A model generated the notes under the pieces. That model worked only from the letters and a program-made list of their open reading frames with translations. It was not told the origin of the DNA and searched no databases. A stretch of DNA of 29,139 nt from a virus, in IMG/VR virus record IMGVR_UViG_3300021425_000125, positions 1 to 29,139 of that record; one strand, given 5' to 3'. Shown here one piece after another: positions 17,759-25,082 of this stretch (the stretch's first letter is position 1; each line of letters begins with the position of its first letter). The position numbers and the translations under genes were made by a program.

Positions 17759-18370
17759 ATGGCTGCTGGCGATACTAAACTTTCTATATGTTCTGATGCA
17801 CTTGTTATGCTCGGCGCGTCTCCGCTGTCGAGTTTTTCTGACAGTACGGATGAAGCAACTATTGCTGACCGGCTATATGACGATGTGCGTGATACGCTGA
17901 TTATGCAGTATCCCTATAGCTGGACTATTAAAAAAGTTAAATTGTCCCGCCTTGCCTCTGCCCCGATAAACGAGTGGAAATATAAATACGCTCTGCCAGG
18001 TGACATACTTGGCAACCCTAAGGCTGTATTTATAACGTCATCTGTTGGTGGACGTTCTGTTCGTGATTTTGAGATTTATTCTGGCGGCTTGTACACGGAT
18101 TTTGAAGAAGTATGGATTGATTACCAATTCCTACCAGAGCCCGCCATTTTCCCGCCATACTTTGTTCACCTGTTAAGAACAGCTTTGGCGGCTGAGTTTG
18201 CTGAGCCCATCACAGACCAAATAACTAAAGCTGATTATTTCTACAACCGAGCCTACGGTTCTCCGTCTGAAAACATGCGTGGCGGGTTGGTGCGCGTAGC
18301 AATTAACATTGATGGGGCTGACCGGCCACCTCAAACTATTCAAGAGTTCCCGCTTACGGACGTTAGATAA
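17759..18370 (+). CDS. tail tubular protein A (T7 gp11-like adaptor)
   Basis: The 203-residue protein starts MAAGDTKLSICSDALVMLGASPLSSFSDSTDEATIADRLYDDVRDTLIMQYPYSWTIKKVKLSRL. That is the standard N-terminus of the gp11/P22 gp4-like adaptor family, including the Y-x2-W-T(I/F) block. W/Y-rich EWKYKYALPGDILGNPKAVF and DFEEVWIDYQF follow. It forms the ring below the portal and joins it to the nozzle. Size matches T7 gp11 (196 residues). The stop overlaps the ATG of the nozzle gene. Confidence 0.9.
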   Translation: MAAGDTKLSICSDALVMLGASPLSSFSDSTDEATIADRLYDDVRDTLIMQYPYSWTIKKVKLSRLASAPINEWKYKYALPGDILGNPKAVFITSSVGGRSVRDFEIYSGGLYTDFEEVWIDYQFLPEPAIFPPYFVHLLRTALAAEFAEPITDQITKADYFYNRAYGSPSENMRGGLVRVAINIDGADRPPQTIQEFPLTDVR

Positions 18371-20394
18371 TGTCGCGCATAATCCAAGTGCAGAACAATT
18401 TTACTGCGGGTGAGCTCGACCCAAAGCTTCGTGCGCGTACAGATATTGAGCAATATTCATCTGGGTTGGCCGAGGCTGATAATGTTATTATCCACCCTCA
18501 GGGCGGCGTGACCCGTCGAGACGGAACAAGATTTCTTTTCGATATACCTGCACCAGATTTTCGCTCAAGATTAGTGTCGTTTGAGTTTAGCATCGACGAC
18601 AGCTATATGCTTGTTTTTAACAATAAAAGAATGTTTGTGTTTAAGGATCAACAGTTGGTAACAAACATAAACGGGTCTGGCTTTGATTATTTAGGATTAA
18701 CATCATTTATTTCTGTTAATTCAATAATAGAAGAAATGAACTGGGTGCAATCTGCTGATACGCTTATACTTGTTCATAAAGACATTCAGCCGCTAAAAAT
18801 TGTGCGTGGTGCAACAGACGCGGATTGGACGGCATCCAGCATTTCATTTGATTACATACCCAGGTTTGCCTTTACTTTAACAGCGACAACCGGGACAAAT
18901 TACAACACAGGCGTCCCGCATGACCATATTGAACCATCTGCCACAAGCGGTAACCTTACAATAATCGCAAAACACAGCGGCTCTGATGCCGATATATTTA
19001 CAGCCAGCGCGGCTAGCTATATTGGGCAGTATATAAACGTCACCCCGTTTGGTCGTTTAAGAATTATTAGAAAGGTCAGCGACGCAAAGCTAGAGTGCTT
19101 TGCTGAGGTTCCGCTATTTAGCACAGATAATATTGATGACGCGGATTGGGAGTACGAAGAGGGGTATGAAGATACTTGGTCAAGCACACGCGGCTGGCCT
19201 CGGTCTGCTACGTTTCATGAGGGTAGGTTATTCTTTGGTGGGACAGAGACTAGGCCATCAACAGTTTGGGGCTCTAGGGTCGGGGACTTTTTTAACTTCG
19301 ACCCCGGCGAGGCATTAGACGACGCATCCGTCGAAGCCACTATGGACACCGGCACGTTTAATGCAATTATTGATATGTACTCTGGGCGTCACTTGCAAAT
19401 TTTTACATCTGGTGGCGAGTTCTATGTCCCACAAACTCTTGACGAGCCGATTACCCCAAGCAATTTAATTATTAAAAACCAGACTGCTTTCGGAACTAAA
19501 GAAGGCGTAAGAGTTGTAAACATAGATGGCTCGACCCTGTTTGTTCAGCGTCAAGGAAAGGCCATACAAGAATTTATTTATAGTGATAGCGTAGCTGCAT
19601 ACACATCTGCTAAAATATCCTTGTTGTCATCTCATCTATTGCTTAACCCAAATGAGATGGCCGTAAGGCGTTCGACCGGTACAGACGAAGGCGACCGCCT
19701 AATGATAGTAAACGGGATTGATGGGTCTATAGCTTGCTACACTATTTTAAGATCTCAGAATGTGGTTGCTCCGTCGAAGTGGCAAACTGATGGCAGGTTC
19801 GTTAGCATCGGCGTTGATATTTCTGATATATATTGTGTGGTACGCCGCGATATTAACGGTGTTATTAATCACTATGTCGAGTTATTTGATCCTAGCGTTC
19901 TTTTGGATAGCTCTAAAACAGGTGGAGCAGCAAGTTCTGTTAATGTACCACATCTTGAGGCTGAAACAGTTAAAGTCATTCGTGATGGGATTATTGAGGC
20001 AGACCAGACTGTAGGCGCGTCTCCGTCGACCGTTACATTTGCAACAGCCGCCACAACTAGCTACGAGGTCGGCTTAAACTTTACAACACAAGTTAAAACA
20101 TTACCAACTGAGCCCAATCTCAGCAGCGGCTCAATCAGGTCATTTAAGAAGCGCGTCTTTGAGGTTAGTGCTGAATTGTTTGAGACGCAGTCTTTAAACA
20201 TTAATGGTAAAGAAATTTCTTTCCGTAATTTTGGTGACGCCGCTTTGGATGACCCGATTGTAGAGTTTACTGGCCTAAAGACATTGAATGGCATTTTGGG
20301 TTATACTTACGACGGGCAAATCACCATAACCCAAACAACACCGTTAAAGATGACGGTGCTTGGAATAGACTATAAAGTTAGCGCAGGACAGTAG
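18370..20394 (+). CDS. tail tubular protein B / nozzle (T7 gp12-like)
   Basis: A 674-residue protein beginning MSRIIQVQNNFTAGELDPKLRARTDIEQYSSGLAEADNVIIHPQGGVTRRDGTRFLF, the signature start of the nozzle family. Later blocks DDADWEYEEGYEDTWSSTRGWPRSATFHEGRLFFGGTETRPSTVWGSRVGDFFNFDPG and HLQIFTSGGEFYVPQ.. are its beta-propeller repeats. In T7 the hexamer closes the tail. Length is less than T7 gp12 (794). Codon use is somewhat more A/T-rich at third positions than in the head genes. Confidence 0.92.
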   Translation: MSRIIQVQNNFTAGELDPKLRARTDIEQYSSGLAEADNVIIHPQGGVTRRDGTRFLFDIPAPDFRSRLVSFEFSIDDSYMLVFNNKRMFVFKDQQLVTNINGSGFDYLGLTSFISVNSIIEEMNWVQSADTLILVHKDIQPLKIVRGATDADWTASSISFDYIPRFAFTLTATTGTNYNTGVPHDHIEPSATSGNLTIIAKHSGSDADIFTASAASYIGQYINVTPFGRLRIIRKVSDAKLECFAEVPLFSTDNIDDADWEYEEGYEDTWSSTRGWPRSATFHEGRLFFGGTETRPSTVWGSRVGDFFNFDPGEALDDASVEATMDTGTFNAIIDMYSGRHLQIFTSGGEFYVPQTLDEPITPSNLIIKNQTAFGTKEGVRVVNIDGSTLFVQRQGKAIQEFIYSDSVAAYTSAKISLLSSHLLLNPNEMAVRRSTGTDEGDRLMIVNGIDGSIACYTILRSQNVVAPSKWQTDGRFVSIGVDISDIYCVVRRDINGVINHYVELFDPSVLLDSSKTGGAASSVNVPHLEAETVKVIRDGIIEADQTVGASPSTVTFATAATTSYEVGLNFTTQVKTLPTEPNLSSGSIRSFKKRVFEVSAELFETQSLNINGKEISFRNFGDAALDDPIVEFTGLKTLNGILGYTYDGQITITQTTPLKMTVLGIDYKVSAGQ

Positions 20395-20395
20395 T

Positions 20396-20839
20396 ATGGC
20401 AGAGGTAGCATATTTTGTAGCAGCAGTGGCGACCTATTCAGCGGGTCGAAAGGCAGCACAGGCGCAAGCCAAGCAGGCTGCGTTTGAGCTGCAACGTTCT
20501 CGTCAAGCGTATTTGCAATCTAGGCAAGAGGGTATTTCTGTTCTTGATGAGATGCTACAGAACGCAGCTTCTGTGAACGCGTATGCTGGCGCTGGCGGCA
20601 TTGACGCATCTAGTGGTAGCGTTGACCGCATTGCCACCTTTAATTTATCTAGGGGCGTAGCTGATTTAATTACATCCGAAGAGACGGGGCAGTTTGCTTT
20701 GCGAGCTGGCACCCTACAGTCGAAACAGCTTATGCAACAGGCTAAGGCCACACGTATTAATGCGTTTGCTCAATCTGCTGCTATGATTGCTGCTGGCGCT
20801 GACGCGGCTAAGGCGACTGGCACCGGGGGAGGTACATAA
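20396..20839 (+). CDS. internal virion protein, T7 gp14-like
   Basis: The 147-residue protein is Ala/Gln-rich and helical. It opens with the hydrophobic AEVAYFVAAVATYSAG, then a helix AAQAQAKQAAFELQRSRQAYLQSRQEG, a Gly-rich NAYAGAGGIDASSGSVDRIATFN segment, and an Ala-rich tail. GIDASSGSV is a recurring motif of gp14-like internal core proteins, which insert in the outer membrane at infection. It is coupled to the next gene (TAATG). Confidence 0.75.
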   Translation: MAEVAYFVAAVATYSAGRKAAQAQAKQAAFELQRSRQAYLQSRQEGISVLDEMLQNAASVNAYAGAGGIDASSGSVDRIATFNLSRGVADLITSEETGQFALRAGTLQSKQLMQQAKATRINAFAQSAAMIAAGADAAKATGTGGGT

Positions 20840-22458
20840 TGGCTGAGAGGTTTCAAAGATACCGCCGCCGTCCACTGCAATTACCTGACGTTCCTAGTGT
20901 CGACTTCGTGTCAGCAGGTCGCGCGCAAATGCAGGCGGCCCAATCTATTGCCGGCGCTTTAGACAAAATGGCTACCTTTGCGTTTGAGGGGCAAAAGCAA
21001 AAGGCGATTGAGTATGGCGTCGAAAACGCGCCAACAGCAGAGCAGGCAAAAAAAGCGGCTGCCACAGGCGTTGAGCTTGGCTTGCCAAAAGGTGACATTG
21101 CACGTTCGGCTGCTATATCTGTTTTAAACAGCCGTATGGAAATAGAAGTGCAAAAGCAAGTGAGCCTGCTTGACACAAAACCGGAGACTCAGGATTTATC
21201 CATCGAAGCTTATGCGGGACAAATAAACTCTATCATTGACGGTTTTGGCTCTGTTTTGGATACCAGCGCCACTAAACAGGCTGGCTCGAAGTTTCGCGCC
21301 AAAATGGCAACGGTTTACAATAACAAGCTGAACGCGTTTGCTAAAAGAAAAGTTGACCAACAGATTGAAAGAAACCGCGCAATCGATTTTGCAGCAGCTC
21401 GTAACATTATGGGGACTTTCTCAGATATTATTGTTGGTGGTGCGGTTCAGGGTGAAGATGGTCTTGTCACCTCTCCAGTCGACATTATCGACAAAGAAAT
21501 TGAGAGCATATACGAGCTTCCTAATTTAACAGCTACTGAAATAACGGGTTTGGTTGCAGATGCACAAAAAAGGAAGAAAGAGGTTATCGAGCAGCGCGTT
21601 GGCGAGTGGATTTTAGAGCAGCCAACCAATCATGTTGCTCAGGTTTTAACCAATAAGATTGAAGACCCCAACATTTCTATACTCTTAAATAACCTAGATC
21701 CTGACAGCCGACGCGACGTTGTTTTGGGTGCGTCAGCGCAACTTGAAGAAAACGAGGCCATCGAAAGAAAGATGGCCGACGCTACTGAGCGCAAGCAAAA
21801 GATTGCGGCAGACAAGCATTCAGCTTTAGCCACACAAGCATACCTCGCTAACAACATAGAAGAAAGAGACGCACAGATTGCAGCCCTTAGAGACATCGAC
21901 ATTAGCGCAGCAAACAAACTCGAAGCCGGTCTGATGAAAGAGGGTGGTCAGGACAACCCTGATGTCATTAACGGCCTGCTTATTAAGTCAGCACAGGGAA
22001 CCATAACGCTGGACGATGTTGTCAACGCGCGTGGCGATATGAGTACTGCGACGTTCAAGGACTTTATTGGCCGGGTCGATGCGCGCCGCAATGAAGACCA
22101 CAACATTGCTTTGGATATGGCGCGCGCTACGTTGGGTATAAACAAAAGTGCTTTGACCACTGACCCAGAGAAAGGCGCTCGTATGGCAAAAGCTGAGAAC
22201 GAGCTAAACCTTTCGGCTAAAGCTGACCCGACAATCAACCGCATCGACTGGATGCAGAACTACATTGATAACGTGCTTAGCGGCGAAGCAGAGAGAGCTA
22301 AGCAGGCTGCGCGCGTAAGCCTAGACGCTGCTAAGAAAGTGCAAGGCATTGAGACGGACGAGGAGTTCATCCAATACGTTCAAAGCAAAGCCAACAATAA
22401 ACAATACTATAATAGGCAGATGGGTTATCTGCGTACGCTTGAATTGGTGCAAGACTAA
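20839..22458 (+). CDS. internal virion protein, T7 gp15-like
   Basis: A 539-residue almost wholly helical protein. The N-terminus has RRRPLQLPDVPSVDFVSAGRAQMQAAQSIAGALDKMATFAF; the rest is long charged helices with few Cys or Trp. It ends YYNRQMGYLRTLELVQD. Placement between gp14-like and the two giant internal proteins fits gp15, part of the ejected periplasmic tunnel. Sequence evidence beyond composition and order is limited. T7 gp15 is 747 residues, so this is shorter. Confidence 0.7.
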   Translation: MAERFQRYRRRPLQLPDVPSVDFVSAGRAQMQAAQSIAGALDKMATFAFEGQKQKAIEYGVENAPTAEQAKKAAATGVELGLPKGDIARSAAISVLNSRMEIEVQKQVSLLDTKPETQDLSIEAYAGQINSIIDGFGSVLDTSATKQAGSKFRAKMATVYNNKLNAFAKRKVDQQIERNRAIDFAAARNIMGTFSDIIVGGAVQGEDGLVTSPVDIIDKEIESIYELPNLTATEITGLVADAQKRKKEVIEQRVGEWILEQPTNHVAQVLTNKIEDPNISILLNNLDPDSRRDVVLGASAQLEENEAIERKMADATERKQKIAADKHSALATQAYLANNIEERDAQIAALRDIDISAANKLEAGLMKEGGQDNPDVINGLLIKSAQGTITLDDVVNARGDMSTATFKDFIGRVDARRNEDHNIALDMARATLGINKSALTTDPEKGARMAKAENELNLSAKADPTINRIDWMQNYIDNVLSGEAERAKQAARVSLDAAKKVQGIETDEEFIQYVQSKANNKQYYNRQMGYLRTLELVQD

Positions 22459-25082
22459 TGAGTAGCTTGAAGAACGAGTTTATGAATACCCACGACCTGT
22501 ACTCCACCGGGCAGGAGATGCAGATGGTGCGTGACGAGACTGGTGCGCTGCGCGCTCAGCTTGTGCCGCCTCCCCCACCTCCCGTAGCCACGGCCACGCC
22601 AGAAGGCGAAATGCAGTTTGGTACTGTTGGGGAGGCTGTTAAAGATTTGCCGCGCGCTATGGCTGGTGCTGCGCCCGGCTTGGTTACTGGTGGCGTGCGT
22701 GGTATTGCTGAAGCCGCTGCTCTTGTCGTCAGTGCAATCCCCGGCGCTTACGCAGCCTACAAAGCCGGTGACGGCGAAGGCTTGCAATCGTATCTAAATG
22801 TATTAGAGGAACACAGCAATATGTATGGCGGCGGCAGGGTCAAAGCCCTTGCAGACAGCGCGCTGGACATGATGGGTGTAAGCGAAGAAGACAAAGAGCA
22901 ATTTAATCTGGCCGCTGATGTGGGTGAGATATATGGTGTAGGCGAGGGTCTTGTTAAGGCACCAGTTATTGCAACACGCGTAGCGCGCGATGTCATGCGC
23001 GGACAGCGTGGTGCGGCTAGTGAGCTGGGCGCTATTGGCCCAGAGATACAGGCACAAATCGACCCGCGCAAAACCATAGCTATGCAGCCGCGTGAGGTAA
23101 TCGAAGGGCTTGATGACGAGACGCGTGGCATCATTAGGGATTTGGCTACGGAAAAGCGCGCGTCTGAAACTGTAGCGCCGGGTCTTGATGATACTCAGAT
23201 TGTAACGGGCGATGAGTTGCTTCGTACGCTTCAGAAGGCTCAAAAAAAAATTCCGTCTCGCAAACAAGATGAGCTGGGCTTCTACAGCCGCGCGCAAGAG
23301 TTTATCGACAATCTACAGCAAGAGAAGCTGACCGGGCCGCAGCTCAAGGGGCAGATGCTTAATGCTGGTGTCAAGGCCGACGAGCTGAAGTGGACGGGCC
23401 TCGATGAGTTCCTAGAGGCCAACCCGAAGCTGACCAAGCAAGAGGCTATGGACTTTATTGACCAGAACAAGGTCAAGCTGGAAGAGATTACGTATGAGGG
23501 TGGTACGCTAAATCCTGATACATACGAAAATTTTAGCAATGCAGGGGTCATAGATGATTATGACGAAATAAATTTTCAGCGTGAACGAATAGACGATGAA
23601 ATCAACTCTGGCGATGACGATTACTTAGAGTTAGCTCTTGAGAACAGGGGATACGATGTAACGTCTGGTGTTGCCGCGTACAAAGAGTTGATGCAGGCTA
23701 CAGGTGGTCGCTTCTTAAACGTAGAACCAGAGGTGCTGGCACCTATACAAGCCAAGCACCCTGACGTAGATGTTAAGAATGTCGGCTGGGAAGTTGATGC
23801 TGAGCTTACTGAAATTGCCAGAGAGAATTATTTTAGTAACCCGTATTACGAGGTAGATGGCGAGGGTGTTCTTGAGGATTATCGCATCGTCGGCAATGAC
23901 GACACGGGCTACTATGTCACCTATCAGAACCAAGCCGTCGATGACATAACCGATGTTTACTCACTTAACGAGGCACAGGTGCAGGTGCAGCAAGACGCTA
24001 TGGAGCGCGGCCTCACTACTGGCGCAGGTGACACACAATATTCCGAATACACCCAAGAGGGCGCGGAGAACTACCGCGAGGTACTGCTGACTAACCCCGG
24101 CTATAAGGGTGACCCGTCGTTCGAGTTAAACGAGACGCAGCGTGAGCGCTTGAAGGAGCTGAAGGAAAAAGTAAACGCTGAGATGAAGCGCCGTACCCAA
24201 TCTGGAGAGGCTCCAATTTACGGGCCTCAAGATGCTCTTAGTTCTAAGGAGATGACGGACTACGAAGCCCTTAACTGGCAAGACCGGCAAGTCGGTATGC
24301 CGCCTCGCTCACCACACTGGCAAGAGAATGATGTCGTCGCGCACGCTCGCCTGAGTGACCGCACGGTTATGGGTGGCGAACGAATTGATGTTGAGGGCGG
24401 CAAGCAACGCATACCTAAAGCACTTTACATCGAAGAGCTGCAAAGCGACTGGGCGCAGATTGGCCGTCGTCGCGGCTTTGGCGCGCAAGAGGTTGAATTT
24501 TCAGAGCCAATTCACAAAGGAAAAGACGATAAAGGCCGAGACACTTGGGTTGTAAATTCTAAAGATGCAGACGGCCTTGAGCGGCCACACAAATTTTTGG
24601 GCGGTGCGTTTGACTTCCCCACCAAAGAGGCGGCCCTTGAGGCGATTGAACGAGAGAAAAAAATACGTCCTAAAAGTCTTGGCAAAGTGCAAGAAGGCCC
24701 ACTGGTCGGCAAGACCGACAAGTGGACTGAGATGTCTATGCGTCGTCTAATCCGCAAAGCCGCTGATGAGGGCTACGACTATATTGCGTGGACACCGGGC
24801 GACGTGCAGTTTGACCGTTGGAACGAAGAAGGTCTTGAGACGTATTACAACAACGTGCTGCCAAAGGCTACGGGCAACGTCGCCAAGAAGCTGGACAAAG
24901 AAGCTAAGGTCAAACCTATTGAAGTCAGCATTGACGGTGAGCCGCAGAAGACACTAGCCTTGCCTATTACTGATAAATTGAAGACAATGGCAAAAGAAGG
25001 CCAACCGCTGTTTGCAGTACCTGCTGCCGTCGGTGTTGGCGCTGCACTAAAACCGAAAGAGGAAACAGATGGCAATCTCTAA
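22458..25082 (+). CDS. large internal virion protein with polyvalent-protein-type domain
   Basis: The 874-residue protein has a Pro-rich patch (residues 36-42), a hydrophobic Ala/Gly segment (about 63-110), helical middle regions, and an acidic stretch (about 350-530). The final 260 residues carry blocks PHWQENDVVAHARLSDRT, ALYIEELQSDWAQIGRRRGFG, KWTEMSMRRLIRKAADEGYDYIAWTPGDVQFDRW and YYNNVLPKATGNVAKKL. These recur in phage polyvalent proteins and virion proteins (large polyvalent-protein-associated domains). It overlaps its neighbour by 14 bases. Co-ejection into the host is likely; the enzymatic role of the domain is unknown. An A9 run lies at 23242-23250. Confidence 0.72.
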   Translation: MSSLKNEFMNTHDLYSTGQEMQMVRDETGALRAQLVPPPPPPVATATPEGEMQFGTVGEAVKDLPRAMAGAAPGLVTGGVRGIAEAAALVVSAIPGAYAAYKAGDGEGLQSYLNVLEEHSNMYGGGRVKALADSALDMMGVSEEDKEQFNLAADVGEIYGVGEGLVKAPVIATRVARDVMRGQRGAASELGAIGPEIQAQIDPRKTIAMQPREVIEGLDDETRGIIRDLATEKRASETVAPGLDDTQIVTGDELLRTLQKAQKKIPSRKQDELGFYSRAQEFIDNLQQEKLTGPQLKGQMLNAGVKADELKWTGLDEFLEANPKLTKQEAMDFIDQNKVKLEEITYEGGTLNPDTYENFSNAGVIDDYDEINFQRERIDDEINSGDDDYLELALENRGYDVTSGVAAYKELMQATGGRFLNVEPEVLAPIQAKHPDVDVKNVGWEVDAELTEIARENYFSNPYYEVDGEGVLEDYRIVGNDDTGYYVTYQNQAVDDITDVYSLNEAQVQVQQDAMERGLTTGAGDTQYSEYTQEGAENYREVLLTNPGYKGDPSFELNETQRERLKELKEKVNAEMKRRTQSGEAPIYGPQDALSSKEMTDYEALNWQDRQVGMPPRSPHWQENDVVAHARLSDRTVMGGERIDVEGGKQRIPKALYIEELQSDWAQIGRRRGFGAQEVEFSEPIHKGKDDKGRDTWVVNSKDADGLERPHKFLGGAFDFPTKEAALEAIEREKKIRPKSLGKVQEGPLVGKTDKWTEMSMRRLIRKAADEGYDYIAWTPGDVQFDRWNEEGLETYYNNVLPKATGNVAKKLDKEAKVKPIEVSIDGEPQKTLALPITDKLKTMAKEGQPLFAVPAAVGVGAALKPKEETDGNL

